Source of the DNA: Amphiura filiformis
Taxonomy: Eukaryota; Echinodermata; Ophiuroidea; Amphilepidida; Amphiuridae
Assembly (NCBI RefSeq): GCF_039555335.1
Contig: NC_092635.1
Location: forward strand, 56,146,258 to 56,210,257
Direction: 5' to 3'
DNA: 64,000 nt
Shown: piece by piece, positions 22,640-35,394 of the stretch
How the letters are laid out: the number at the start of each line of letters is the position of its first letter
Numbering within the stretch: position 1 is the stretch's first letter
Notes under the pieces: model-generated
The model's input: the letters and a program-made list of their open reading frames with translations, nothing else
Database searches by the model: none
What the model was told of the DNA's origin: nothing
Translations under genes and position numbers: made by a program

Positions 22640-23040
22640 TAGGTCAAAATATTGCCTTCTTGAATGATGATGCGAGGCAAGGCTGGATCGAGGAAGGGAG
22701 GAAGCCGAAGAGGGGAACATAGAATTAAGAATGAGAAAGAGGAGATAAAGGAAAGAAAGTAAGGCACAGGAAAGAAGAAAGACGATGAAAAACAGAAGAA
22801 TTAAAAGAGGGAAAATAAGATGAGGAGGACCAATAAATGGAGGAGAGGAAGAAAGAGGAAGATGAGGAAAACAAAGATGGAATGACGAAGAAAAATAACA
22901 TAAGGACGAAGAAAGAAGATTATGAAAAATGGATGTATAAAAGAGGAAGATAAAAAAAAAAAAAGTAAAGACATGAATGAAAACACGAATGAATAAGAAG
23001 GTGAAAAGATGAATATGAATGAATACAGGCTGAATCAAAA
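22640..23040 (+). repeat. purine-rich low-complexity tract
   Basis: About 400 bases are almost entirely A and G (GGAAGAAAG-like). The 137-residue minus-strand frame of F, L, S and H residues is a reflection of this composition, not a gene. Confidence 0.8.
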
Positions 23041-25196
23041 AGAAGTAAACTCATGTTCGAGGCCAAGTAAAAATAAAAATATGTTTCTCGTCCGGGTTTT
23101 TGAAAATTAGGAGGATGAGGGGCTTTTTATTTTCATTTTTTTATTGGAAAATGACGCTAAATACCTGTATTTGGCACCATATTTTGGGTATTCGACATAC
23201 AGTTTGATATCTGAGAAAAGGAGGAGGCCCTTTTTATTCTATTGTTTTGAGAGGTAGTCCCCTCTAGTGATCACAAATCTCTTCTGAAATGATGTATTAT
23301 GCATTTACAAAGCCGTAAAATAAGTTTTAACTTCTGAAACATCTTTTTCAACAAGTTATAACTGAAAGTTTACAAAATAAAAAGAAATTTGAAAAATCTT
23401 CAAAAAAGGAGGAGGGCGCGGACGAAAAACATGTATTTTTTTTTTACTCGGCCTAACTGCATATCTATGAAGAATTTGCTGTGAATGAAAATATCATGGG
23501 CAAGAGCAGACTTTGAACGTTTTGATTAAAAAAAAAGGAATTGTCTTTAAAATTTAAAACCCATTTGAATAATACTCATTTTTGTAGCTGATTGATTTTC
23601 ATCCATTTCTATTTCGCCGAATCATAAAAGCGTTAACAGGATTTATTGTTGAAATGATAACTTTTTCGTTTAATTAATATTCAACAAACAATGCAAATAC
23701 ACTTCTAAAACATAAGTACTAACAACATTAAATGAATAAAATTGCAAATAAGTTGGATCTCCTCGTCTAGAGTTCTCTTTATAAAAGAAACGACTCAACG
23801 CATGTGTACGATGTGCGTTACAGTTCTCGTGCACACTGAACAACACTGCAAAATAGTTCATAACAATATTAATATTGCACTGTTTGATATAAATTCATAC
23901 AAATAAATATATTGCCCGAATTTATGATAATCTTGGAAAAGTTAGTACATCTTCTCTGGTTTTACCAGCTTGGTACAGTACTTGAGAAGTGAAACCGTGT
24001 GCAGCTACAAAAATGGGTAGTTTTATTTAAATGAGTATAACTTTAGTTTGCTGTAAGCAATTACAATAATTCTTTTTTATTTACACGTTTATAATTTGCT
24101 CTTTCCCATGACATATCCATTTACAGTATTCCTCATAGATCTGTAGTTACAGCCCCTCAATAATGAGTTAACTTCTTTTTGAATCGGCTTGCAAGAAGGA
24201 GAAAAAGATGAAAACATTAAATATGATGTTTCAAAATAATGCTCTTCGACCTGCGAATATTCGGCACTGTAAATCGACAATTTCATTTGAATATTCAATT
24301 TTAGCATCAGGAACTTATCTTCAATATTATCTTAATATAATTCAATAATTGACCACATATTAAGTCGATCATTAAACTTTAAAAAGGTTCAAGTTTTTAA
24401 TCTTTACAACGCCACTTTTATTATACCACTAAACAGATTTCAAGTGAACATTCCTTAAGAATTCAATGGCGCAAATCGATCTGGATACACATAAACATCA
24501 ACCGAGCTACCATTGACGTTAATTAAACCATTGATCATGTTGATGTTCATTAAAGTCCGTGGCAGTAAAAGACTAAGACCCTTTGTTGTCCTTTTGTTGT
24601 TATTGGTTTGGGCTTAATTTGGTAACCGATACTCTTGTTGTTCAGTAGCATTTGTATGGCACAGTTGTGAACTTTCTCATGGTAATACAAATGTTTCGCA
24701 TTTTTGGCCGATCAACATTATCTTTCTCCTTTAAAGATATATATTTTGTTAAAGATATTTTCTTGAAGATGTTTCTTTTTTAAACCTTTTCCATTATATC
24801 CGTCATATCATGGTCCTCTTTTAATTTTTCAAATTAGCCGTTTTCAGTCGCACGATTTTTTATATGGGTTGTACATAAATAAAACTAAATAAATGTAGTT
24901 TAGTTGTTTCGAACTAATTTTTAATGATAATAGAAAATCTAATTGTGTATCTTGGAGTGAAGATTGGTAGAGGCATTTTCGGTTTTCGGTCTTGCTAGAT
25001 CGTAAAGAACGAGTTATATCATGTAGGCCAATATATCAGCATGGTAAGTACAAGTACTGTTTAACACAGCTTCGAATCCGATTGTTGGATCTTTGATCAG
25101 ATTTTAATCATCACGGTGAAATTGAATCAATTGATGGAAAATAAGAACAGATTGCAAGTGGCAAAAGTGCGATAGTTTAATTGTTGTTTGGGTATT
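23041..25196. other. non-coding stretch
   Basis: This is AT-rich sequence without recognisable repeat ends, genes or RNAs. Only short unsupported frames occur. Confidence 0.4.
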
Positions 25197-25403
25197 TTAA
25201 GGTGGTACTACACCCCTTGATAAATTTGTGACTTTTTTTTGCATTTTTCTCAAAAACTTATAAAACACTGGTAACAAAAGTTATATTATAGGGGCAAGGA
25301 ATCCAGTTACTACACTGGAATTTCAGTGGCTCAATGCGCTATAATTTGTGAGAAAAATGCAAAAATAGGCAAAAAATTGGCCAGGGGTGTAGTACCACCT
25401 TAC
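25197..25403. mobile_element. MITE family A, copy 4 (internally deleted)
   Basis: TTAAGGTGGTACTACACCCC opens the element and GGGGTGTAGTACCACCTTA closes it. The inner arms are shortened to about 200 bases in total. The right-hand TTAA is not exact. Confidence 0.75.
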
Positions 25404-25404
25404 C

Positions 25405-26077
25405 TTAACGCCACAACTAAACATAAGTAAATAACTGATGTGGTTGAAGAATAAATCAGCTATCACACGCTTTTTGAATTTGGACAATTGACCACACCGT
25501 TCTTGAAATATAGAGGCCTTGCATGTGACGTATCATCCCGTAAATATGGCGGCCCTACTCAAATGCATTCAACAAAAGCATGATTGCAATCTATCGTGAC
25601 AGTTCGTCTCACACACATAGCCCCTGCACTACGATCAAATAGGTTGATAACAACATTTGATTGAATGGACTGCACTCCGCCATAACTACGGTGAAGGACA
25701 CCGGTTCAAATCCTTTGTTTGGAGCCAATCGATAAAAGAATGCAGGGCCTCTATAAGAATTTGACAAAAGTCCCTCATTTTCAAACCTTTCTATGGATTC
25801 AAATATCAATCGATGATCTGTATTCGGAGTGTTAATCACTGCGCATCATCAGCGCACGAGGTGCCATTGATAGATATTTGACTCCGTGGAACGGATTGAA
25901 AATGAGGTAGTTTCGTAACATTCTTTTATTTCAAAAACGGAGCGGTCAATAGTCAAAATTCAAAAAGTATGTAATAGCTGACATATTCATCAACCACATC
26001 GACTATTTTATATGCGTTAAAATAACCCAAAAAAATCAGTTTCCGACGATACAGTTCTTTCAGGGACACCCTGTACT
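25405..26077. mobile_element. degenerate mariner-like inverted-repeat element
   Basis: GATGTGGTTGA, ATATGTCAGCTAT and TTTTTGAATTTTGAC occur near 25436-25500 and, inverted, near 25940-26020. The right edge GGGACACCCTGTA is a typical mariner terminus. The left terminus is not preserved. The middle contains a CACCGGTTCAAATCC stretch resembling a pol III box B, but no full tRNA-like head. Confidence 0.5.
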
Positions 26078-26949
26078 ATGTTAGTTAAGACAATTGGATT
26101 AATTTCGGAAATATTGGTATTTCTCTAGTCGAATAAAGCGGAAATATGAGCTTAGCATACTAACTGGGTCTAATATAACCACAAAATAGAATAAGTAGAT
26201 GTATTGAGTGAGTTGCACTTATTTTAAGGGACACTTATTTTAAGGGACACGTTACCCCGGGCACGTTACATGCACTTACAGGCCGCGGGATATGTCTATA
26301 CCATGACAAAATGGCATAACTGGCACTTTCGATCAAATATTGGGTCCAGGTATGATATCTACCCTAGAATCTATAATAAATTACTGAGTTTTTCGAATTT
26401 GTAAGGCTAAAAACTTCTACGTTTTACATTATTTCGGAAAACGGATTTTTGCGTTTCGTAGAGTAAAGTTGTCCGCACCCCAATAAAACGTCCAATTTTG
26501 TTTTTGTTTACGTTAAGGGTGTCAAATTATGTTAATTAGTTTCAAAGGCAGGGCAAAGGAAGTGGCAGCACACCTGCATGCTAACGCCAACACAATACAC
26601 TAATGTTGACATAGCTTGAATTAGGCCTTCTATCCTGTCATCGGTGTGAGGATATTATGCCTGTAGTCTCAACTATTACATGACACAGTAGAAGCAACTA
26701 TTACATGACACAGTAGAAACTCAATTAACATCTATTGTTTATTCAACTAATTGATCAACATTAGCATGTATTCTGTGTTTTTATGGAGAACGTTAAAGTG
26801 AAACTTTTGAAGGACAAATTAATCAGGGTTGCCAAACCACACCATGAATAGGCCTACTCTGCTTTGTGGTAGTGCTATGTTTAATGTTATCAGCATAATG
26901 TATGATCAGGTATGATCATAACTTATATGAAATAGAGTGTAAGGAAATG
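26078..26949. other. non-coding stretch
   Basis: Only a small direct duplication of CAACTATTACATGACACAGT near 26672-26725 stands out. No gene is seen. Confidence 0.4.
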
Positions 26950-27375
26950 TGAATAAAATTGTTTCAGCTGCACAGTGGTGTAGCCAGGACTTTTTCAGAG
27001 AGAGAGAGAGAGGGGGGGGGGAGGCAAATTTCATGGGGGGGGATTGTCACAAATGGGCTAAAGAGTAGGCCTACGACAAATTTATCCAAAATGTGCTAAC
27101 AAATAAAAAGTACAACAAATGCATAGAAATCTAAAATATCAGATCAGCCAGCAGGCCACAGGGAGCCAAGAGGGATGTGAATAAAATTGTGTTCATCTGC
27201 TCAGTGATGTAGCCAGGACTTTTGCAGGAGGCGGGGGCAGCAAGGTACATTTCAAGGTGGGGGACAAACTTGGATGAAAATGATAAAAAATTAGCTAAAA
27301 GGTACAACAAATTTGTCCAACAAATGCATAAAAATCTTAAATATCAGAGCGACCAGCATCCCACAGGGGCAAGAC
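26950..27375 (+). repeat. tandem duplication of a ~220-bp dispersed repeat
   Basis: Both copies carry GTGAATAAAATTGT, GTGTAGCCAGGACTTTT (GATGTAGCC in the second), a G-rich tract and ATGCATAGAAATCT or its variant. The first also has an AG/G microsatellite at 26997-27020. No function is evident. Confidence 0.65.
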
Positions 27376-28249
27376 ATGATCTAATTGCAATTTCAAGCCA
27401 TTGATTTATATGGAAAAGATACTAAATATTAAACATTAACCCTCTCCTATTATCGTTGTCGAGTTCCTACGGGAAGATCATTTAAAACAAACAAACATTT
27501 GACTGTCATTGTCAGTTAGCAATTTATAGTTCCATTCCAAAACTATATTTTTTTCTGCAATCAGAAGGGCCACATACACGGACTATCCTTTCAATTTTCC
27601 CAGCATGAATAATTTCATTTGGAAAGATGTCAAAAACTAATATTATCAGATTATTATATTTACAAAACAGATTGCAAAGAACTATATTGACTTAGATCAA
27701 ACATGGCAAGATAAAATCTTATCATTGAGTTTGCATTCCCGTGGTTAATGTGTCAACAAGGTTGTTGTTTTTGTGTGTGTCATCAAATCATATCATCTTT
27801 TGGATTACATATTTTCTTCCCATCGCCAAAAAAGAAACCTATAGTTATTCTCATGATCAATGAGGATGGGAGATAGCATTTGTTTAGGGGCGGATATGTG
27901 ATGTTTGAACCCTGCTATGGCCGGTACGGAAGAATGGATCTCTGTTATTTTTTGTTTAGTGCCCAGGGGCGGGTACCGTACAAATGACTATACAGGGGAC
28001 GTATTTTGGGCCTTTTGGCATATCAATGACCCTTTTTTCTAGGCCAAATTTGGTATACGGATGGGTCCTTTTTTTTCTTCAAAATTTTCAACTTTTTCGG
28101 AAAATAGCCCAAATTTGCCTCACAGTAGCCACAATTGTTGAAATTTCCCCAAAATTTTGAGAACAAATTTGAGTACCCCCCACTCCCCGGGTTTAGCCAC
28201 CATGCCTAGCTTCAAGCAATCATGGTGACCAGGTCGGCCCTTCATAGTA
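27376..28249. other. non-coding stretch
   Basis: I recognise no gene. The G-rich and T-rich sequence around 27880-28190 resembles decayed transposon ends, but no inverted pair could be fixed. Confidence 0.4.
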
Positions 28250-28858
28250 TTAGGCTGAGTTCACATAGAAGTATACGGTATACGGTATTCGCTATACGAA
28301 ATACGCTCATTCGATCAAGCTGAGTTCATATAGGAGTATACTATGTGAACTCAGCCTGATCGAATGAGCGTATTTCGTATAGCGAACAGCGAGTATGTCA
28401 GTTTACCCATTTTCTTCGTCTTATCAAATGCTTGTAACTTTACTTCTTGAGGTCACATTGCATTCAATGAGGTGTCATAATGTGCAGAATTAGATAGTGC
28501 ATCTATTAAAAAATGAATTTACCCACATATGGTTTAGGTTTTTAAAATGTGGACGGTATACGCTGCACTAAAACCGAACACGCGCGATTCCCACTATACT
28601 ATACTAAACGCAGGTATACGGCCTTTTCGAATAGCTCTTATGTGACCCGGTACTATGAAATTACCTTGCTCGATTTAAGCTATACGCGTCCACCTGCAAA
28701 ACGTGCATCGTATACCCGAATAGTATACTTCTATGCGATCGTAGCCTTATGTGACCCGGTACTATGAAATTGCCTTGCTCGATTTAAGCTATACGCGTGA
28801 ACCTGCAAAACGTGCACCGTATACCCGAATAGTATACTTCTATGTGAACGCAGCCTTA
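28250..28858. mobile_element. MITE with GTTCACATAGAAGTATAC ends
   Basis: TAGGCTGAGTTCACATAGAA and the inverse end TTCTATGTGAACGCAGCCTTA bound a 609-bp element. Inside are an inverted duplication at 28255-28390 and a direct duplication of a 108-bp block (28634-28745 and 28748-28855). GTATACG motifs occur throughout, suggesting rearrangement from repeated end-to-end copying. Confidence 0.75.
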
Positions 28859-29036
28859 AGGAAGACAAATATAGCAAAACTAGAATGAGGCAACACTCCC
28901 AACAATCAAATAACAATATATGCTCTTAGCCTTTGCCAAAAGGTAAATGTGTTTTCATCCTGTGTGAAAGACACGTAGCTGCGGCTAACCCACGCGGTGC
29001 CCTTACTCGATTTGTGGTAACATATCGCCCTCTACA

Positions 29037-29240
29037 TACAGGCTGTATCAAAATGACTGGTACCCATATCAGTTTCCAGTGTGGCTACGGAAAAGACTAC
29101 CACATCAAAATGCATCATAGAATCTACCTCATTTATAAATAAATATTATTATAAAATTATTCTGTTCATTTCAAGAGGATCCGATGTTGCATACTAACAC
29201 CAAAAACTGATGGGTACCATTCATTTTGATACAGCCTGTA
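29037..29240. mobile_element. mariner-type MITE, TA flanked
   Basis: TACAGGCTGTATCAAAATGA and its inverse, ending in TTTTGATACAGCCTGTA, delimit 204 bases, with TA at the outer edges. GGTACCCAT mirror blocks follow the termini. Confidence 0.8.
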
Positions 29241-29695
29241 CAATCGATATAAAATCAGTGAAGATGGTTAATCCGTTAATGGCTATCCGGGGTTAGTTTG
29301 CACGAAAAACCCATATCGAATGAAGTGGTAGTTTGCGAATAACTGTATTTCAATGGGTCATGATACAATGTTTTTCATTGTAATTATGCCATTATTTTAT
29401 TGCAGTGAGTGTTTAATGATAATGGTATTAAATCTGAAATCATGATTCAAACTGAAACAACGCCTTTAATGCAAGTTTCTTGGTTTTAGGCGCTTTACAA
29501 GTTTCAGGGATTGATTGATTGAAAGTAGTCTAGCAGCCAAGCCAGTTTGGATTTCTTTAAGATTCACGTGGGCGTAAAATTGACACCCTTTTGCAATTCA
29601 AGAATTCCGATGTCTAGATTTATATAGGGTCATAATTCCACTTCACCTCACATTTGCTTTACTAAATTATACCTCTGGTATAAGGAGTCAGAAAA

Positions 29696-30153
29696 TAAAC
29701 ATCTCAAAATAAATAATTACCCCTTTAAATAATGGCCATTATTCAAAAATGGACTATTGTATTACAAATTTGTAAAATGCGTTGAAAGCAGAATTTATTT
29801 ATGCACATCTGACACCTCATTTGTTGCAATGGTCCCAATATTGTTGTCGTAGCGTACATTTAAGTCAATGTAACCCAAGATTTGAAAGTTGCAGTAAATT
29901 TTATTGATTTGTATTTAGTATCATGGAAGGAAATCTGTGTAATGATATCCGAGTGTTTTTGTATTGTATCTGGACCTCACTACATCAACTTGACCGGTGT
30001 TTTATTGTTTTCTGGGCTATTGTATCAAATGAGATGTTAAAATGCGCAGAAATAAATTCTGCTTCCAACGCATTTTACAGATTTGTAATTCCAAACCCTG
30101 TTTTTGAATAATGGCCATTATTCAAGGGGTAATTACTTATTTTGAGATGTTTA
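29696..30153. mobile_element. palindromic MITE family C, copy 2
   Basis: TAAACATCTCAAAATAA and TTATTTTGAGATGTTTA bound mirror arms containing AATAATGGCCATTATT. The same GCAGAATTTATT block as in copies 1 and 3 is present. Confidence 0.8.
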
Positions 30154-30590
30154 TATGGTTTGACCTATCAATGACATAAAGCTCTGGAATTATGAGGAAA
30201 AAGTCAAATATTACTTGGGCTAAAACATCAAAAATGACATGATTTTGATGACTCATTACCATGGTAACACAAGAAAAATAGGTCATTTGCCCATTGAGGG
30301 TGACCCTTTGTCCTGTTACCTAGGCAAAAACACATTTTGGTGAGTGCAAACTATTCTTTATTGGAATTGTTAAAAGAATTTGAGACCATTTTCATCAACA
30401 TCAGCATTTTTTCTTAAAGTTGACACCTGTACAGCACAAAATCTAACTTTTGACCTTTTTTGTTCATAAATTGGGATGGATAAGTCGCAGATAGTCAAAC
30501 TATACAATTTCTAATTCTTGATGGACTATCAGGGTTTGGGTTTATACAATTTTGTAAAACTTTGACCACTGTATAAACCAGGGGTGTGAG

Positions 30591-30808
30591 CAGGCCTGTA
30601 TGCAGGATTTTTTTTTTTTTTGGGGGTGTTGATTTTGAAAAAGTGGACTTTTTTCCAGGGGGGGGGGGGGATTTTGTGAAAAGTGGACTTTTTCCCCAAA
30701 TTTGGACCTTTTTTGACCAAAATTCTGCAATTTTGGGACTTTTTGTATACTTTTGCAAATTTGGGGAGGTGCGGTCGCACCCCCCGCACCCCCCTGCGTA
30801 CGGGCCTG
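30591..30808. mobile_element. hAT-type MITE with 8-bp target duplication GGTGTGAG
   Basis: GGTGTGAG lies immediately outside both ends (30583-30590 and 30809-30816). The termini are CAGGCCTGTATGCAGG and its inverse CCTGCGTACGGGCCTG. The interior is T-, G- and C-rich homopolymer runs. The open frames over it on both strands are artefacts of these runs. Confidence 0.9.
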
Positions 30809-30816
30809 GGTGTGAG

Positions 30817-32898
30817 TGACAACAGACAAAAGTCTTAAATTTGGAAAGCTCCAATACTTTTGTATTGAGGAAGTGCAGAAAAAGATAATATCAAGATCAA
30901 AAAGTCTGATTTGAGATTTTTATATGAACTCTCACACCCTTGATAAACTTTGGCCTTGTGCGGCAATGTGCGCCACAGCCGCACTTAATTTCTCGGGTGG
31001 TAGCCACATGTTCACACAAGAAAGATACAACATGGACATTTAGTTTGTTCCATAAAAACCATAAATGTCATAATTTATATACTTAGGTACATACATACAG
31101 GCAAGTAACAGATCAGAAGAGTACATAATTGATCTACTACACAAGATTATCATGTTGAGATGTTTTTGTTAGTATGGTGAGAACAATACATGTACGTTGC
31201 ACCTTTCATAAATTTTAGTAGCAATCATATTTGTTTGAGCCTATCTTATTTAACTCGACAGTGTTTATTCTTTCCCACAATGTGTCTTTCTAAGCAACAT
31301 AAATATTTTTTAATGTGAAACTAAAATAAACAAACCAAGCTTTACTGTGGAAGCAAACATTACTTATTGAAAATACCAGTTTTGTAAAGTAATGTATTTA
31401 GAGAATAAAAGATAGGATTTTGTCTTTTGCCTATCCAATATCGTGTCATAATGGATGGGCTGGCCAATATTTTGAGTAGTGGATGCCGGCGCAAAATGTA
31501 TCCACTACGATACTGCCTTTTTCAGAAAAAAATAAAGTTACTTTTGTGAGGACATCCCGTTGTTTTAAATGAACGAAACCATCACGAATATCTAAGCCGC
31601 CGAATCGCGTTCTTAGTTCTCGCACGTGTATTACGCGAACGTGTATTACGCGAACGCATTATCGCACGATCATTGAGGAGCAACAAGCGCACCCTGACTA
31701 ATATCACTATCAACTATTGCAAGATATTATACACCAGAAAACCAATCAAATTACGTGAATTCTTTACAAGACGCACCCATTGAATAAGAATACCAGATGA
31801 AGTTATATTCAATTATTTATGTGAAGGATGAATGTGTATTCTAATGTTAGTGTAACATAACAGAAAAGAAAGGGCGGTTATGATTTTCGAGGTTTTACTC
31901 AAAGACCGTTGAGAGCCATTACGGGTGTAGGGGCATCATGAACACACACACCCCCTTTTTTTCCATTCCTCTGTGTCAAAATTCTGACATGGCAGGAGGG
32001 CTGGGACTAAAAACAAACCACTCATTGTTTGGGTGTGTTCTTCTTTTAAATGCATATTTTCCAGAATTGGTTTTACTGTTAACGTGTGTCTTTCCTTTAA
32101 AAAACAAACAAAAAATCTTTCATTCTTCCTGGGTCTTTGTTGCTAATTGAACATTTTTTCAAAGGAAATTCCCTTCCTTTTTTAAACTAAATTTAAAACT
32201 TAATGATGACACCTGGAAACATTGTCACTTTGCACATTTCATGAAGTGAGTTCAGATGCATGACTAAGTAGGGCCCGGTTTGCGAAACTTGGTTGTAAAC
32301 TTACGACAGTCATTTGTCCTACGCAATAGAGATTATCGACTGCTCAGTGCCTGAAGTGGGTAAATGCAACAGCTGCCCTGTGAACATTTGGCAATTTACA
32401 CACAGCATATTGTACTCATCTACACATGGCAGCTATTGCACTTACCCAATCCTGGCACCGAGTAGTCGATTTCATGCTATGTATGTATTAAAAATAATAT
32501 TTTCACATACTGGGCCCTGATGAGGTTTATTGGATTTGGTTTGCTTAATGTGCCATAGTGTCATCTCACAAATCTGCCACAAAAGAGGACATAATCTGAC
32601 AGTGAAAACTAACATTTTATACCAAAAAAAATACAATTCTATTTCTTATGGAAATGTTATAGTATGGCTTTAAGTAGTGATGTTACTTCATTCTTCAACA
32701 TGGATGGACAAAGTTTAATATCAAATACATTGCATGCATACTAAATGAAAATACCATTAATTTGTTCCTTCTTTCTTTTGGTCTCTATGTATCTACAGAA
32801 AAACAAAACAAAACATAGAAATATAACAAGTCTATAAATGTATCTTTTAGGTTTCTTAAGAGCATCTTATCCTACTTTCAACTCTAGGCCTACATTGT
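30817..32898. other. non-coding stretch containing dispersed repeat J copy 1
   Basis: No gene is seen. Positions 31399-31790 match 62839-63312 with small gaps, sharing AAAAGATAGGATTTTGTC, GAGGACATCCCGTTGTTTT and CCAATCAAATTACGTGAATT. The rest is featureless AT-rich DNA. Confidence 0.6.
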
Positions 32899-32978
32899 CA
32901 AGCCTCGAAATAAGCAGACCTGGACCAGGAGCCACACATTTGGAAAAAACGGCCCCTGGTCCTGTGAATATAAATCTA

Positions 32979-33225
32979 TAGTAAGAATTCCAATTGAATG
33001 AACGCAGCTTTTAATAGCTGTACTCGATACAACCGCGATCGTATATCGCGTATTTCAAACTACAACACGAACGCACGACCTTGGATACAATGCTAACCAA
33101 TCACGAGTGGGTTGGCATGGTTGGATACACTACCGCGTTACTTACGCACAGTCGCACATCGCGCAGTGTACGCAAAAAATCGTCACGCTATTGAAAGCTG
33201 CGTTCATTCAATTGGAATTCTCACT
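32979..33225. mobile_element. TA-flanked palindromic MITE
   Basis: TAGTAAGAATTCCAATTGAA and the inverse end TTCAATTGGAATTCTCACTA enclose 247 bases, with GAACGCAGCTTT mirrored further in. It sits inside the 32899-34403 element. Confidence 0.75.
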
Positions 33226-33386
33226 AAAGTGAGCCATTTTTAAAGAGCAAGGGGCCATTTAATTTTTAATTGTATGCGTTAAACACAAAAACTGATTTAA
33301 CTACCAGGCTCTATTTGGAAAAAAAATGAAGAGCCTGGTTCACATGATTTTGGTGTGGACCAGAAGCCAAGATGTTATGACCATTG

Positions 33387-34356
33387 CAGGGATGCAAATT
33401 GTGCGGGAGCGGGGAGCACCGCTCCTAGGAAATGAGAGTCAAAATTGAGGAAATAATGCCATGGGAAGAAAAAAGAAAGAGAAAAAAGAAGGGAGAGAGA
33501 AGAAAAGAGGAGAGGAAGGGGGAAAGAGGAAATTAGAGGAGTGAGGAAAAGATAATAGGGGAGAGCTGTGAGGCAGTGAAGCTACTGAATGGAAGAGAGG
33601 AAATCTTTAAAGACACTGGTTGTGCAAAATTTAGAGGAATTCACATTATTGTTCAAGAAATAAGAGCAAAAAGAGGAAGGTGATGAATTGTAAATTTTCA
33701 TATTCTAACACCAACACCTTCCTCTTTTTTGCTCTTATTTCTTGTAAATTTCCTCATATACCATTTCCATATTCTAAAAAATAGAATATGGAAATGGGAT
33801 ATGAGGAAATTTACAATTCATCACCATAAGAGGTATTCAATGCAATTTAACAGGAAAAAAAAAAAGAAGTTGGATGAAGGCAGGTGGAAACAGAGAACAT
33901 ATCGGAGGAAATTTATAGAGAGGCAGCAATGAGGATTTTATGGGAACAAAAGTCATGAAGGAATTCAGTGTATCAATACCACTGAGAAGAGGACAAACTG
34001 GAAAATATTGAGGAAATTTAAAAAGAAGAATCATATAGCACTGAACAAGTTGTGCTCCCTCGGACAAAAAGTGAAAGAGGAAATGGGGGGGGGTAAAGGA
34101 AAATAAAAGGGCATAGGACTATAGGAGCCTCTGTCCCACCAAAATTACCCCAAACTAGTGTAAAATAGCACATTGTCCTCATAAAGCCAAGCTCGAAGAC
34201 TTAACCTAGTCGCTCTAAAAATACACGCTATGTTAACATTCTCATCTTTTGAATTAATGAAGTGCAGAATAAAGCTATTTTATGCATGGTAGGATTGAGG
34301 AAATCTTCAGCCTAAAAACCTTGCTCCTGAGGAAGAAATCACAATTTGCATCCCTG
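33387..34356. mobile_element. hAT-type element nested with 8-bp target duplication GACCATTG
   Basis: GACCATTG flanks it exactly at 33379-33386 and 34357-34364. The termini are CAGGGATGCAAATTGTG and CACAATTTGCATCCCTG. The 970-bp interior is purine-rich (GAGGAAA-type) and contains two strong hairpins at 33655-33813. No transposase remains. Removing it restores a continuous outer element. Confidence 0.9.
33655..33813. repeat. two adjacent long hairpins
   Basis: AAGAAATAAGAGCAAAAAGA pairs with the inverse near 33720-33745. GTAAATTTCCTCATATACCA pairs with its inverse ending at 33813, through TTTCCATATTCTA and only a few loop bases. Arms are roughly 28 and 34 bases and nearly perfect. Confidence 0.8.
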
Positions 34357-34595
34357 GACCATTGGGTAAATGGCTCCTGGATGCCTGCTTATTTTGAGGC
34401 TTGTTAACATTGTACTACTAAGGCCGTACAAAATTAATTCTGTGGTTCTCATTCCCTGCTTGGGGAATGAGAATAAAAGTCACACACAAATATTTCCTTT
34501 TTAAAAGCTATGTTTTTCAGTCGTCACTAACAAGTATAACAAAGTAATAACATGCAATTCTGAGAATTCATGGCTACAGAAACCTGTGTTAAGAG

Positions 34596-34864
34596 TAAGG
34601 CTGGCATTTTCGCGGAGATTACATTACCGGGCAGGAAATACCCTGCCCGGTACCAAATTAAAAAAAAAAATAATAACAATATTTTTTCGGTTTTGTAGTG
34701 TCCCTGGACATAGACCTAAATGCTAGGATCATTCATGGTTGACCTAAAAAAAAAATAAAAAAAAAAAATAATTTCAAGATGTTTTGTATTTTTAATATGA
34801 AAATTGATAATGACATGAATACAAAGTTTTCATCAATTTTCATATTAAAATACAAAACATCTTG

Positions 34865-34942
<78 letters not shown>

Positions 34943-35044
34943 ATAAAAAAAAATTTTTTTTTTGGTTGCAATTCGGGTACCGGTTACCCGCTTGAAAAAT
35001 CGCCGGATACCTGGGTACAAAATTACCCGAAAATGCCAGGCCTA
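34596..35044. mobile_element. hAT-type MITE family K, copy 1, 8-bp target duplication GTTAAGAG
   Basis: GTTAAGAG lies directly outside both ends (34588-34595, 35045-35052). The termini are TAAGGCTGGCATTTTCG and CGAAAATGCCAGGCCTA. The centre holds inverted arms around AAATGCTAGGATCATTCATG and AATTTTCATATTAAAATACA, plus a roughly 66-base poly-T. A second copy is at 52206-52803. Lysine-rich open frames here are poly-T reflections. Confidence 0.9.
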
Positions 35045-35394
35045 GTTAAGAGTCTTTGCCAATCAATCCTAAGCACCATACACAAATCTTGTCGGCATTA
35101 TGTCAACTGACTACAAAAATAAACTGGTTTTTAACAAACTTTTATACTACAAAAAGAACATTATTACAACAATTGTTACTATAGTAGGCCTGTATGTCTT
35201 AATGAAGCTGGGGGAGGGGGTATTCTATATGTAAGCTTCAAAATAGCAAAGATAGTCCTGTAAATGTTCACTGTATTCACAGTGGAGTGCCAGCTCTCTC
35301 AACAGGCAAGTTGATGATCAAGGTATGTATGGATGAGCCCTGTACCGCACAAAGATAACAAGATACCCTTCAATGGGATTTAGTGGTTTAGTTT

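Larger units (their letters stand above)
32899..34403. mobile_element. 1.5-kb inverted-repeat element (outer hAT-like)
   Basis: CAAGCCTCGAAATAAGCAG at the left and the inverse CTGCTTATTTTGAGGCTTG at the right form termini of about 45 bases, including CCAGGAGCCA. The flanks TACATTGT and AACATTGT, two bases beyond the right end, would be an 8-bp duplication with one mismatch. It has been interrupted by two further elements. It is non-coding apart from their remains. Confidence 0.7.

Noticed and set aside
22625..23038. 137-residue hydrophobic frame on the minus strand
   Set aside because: It is a translation of a purine-rich low-complexity tract, with almost only F, L, S, I and H residues.
25660..25745. 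Possible tRNA gene with GGTTCAAATCC
   Set aside because: Only a box B-like stretch is present; no acceptor stem or D-arm can be formed.
34733..35110. Lysine- or phenylalanine-rich frames
   Set aside because: They arise from the poly-T core of a MITE with an exact target duplication.
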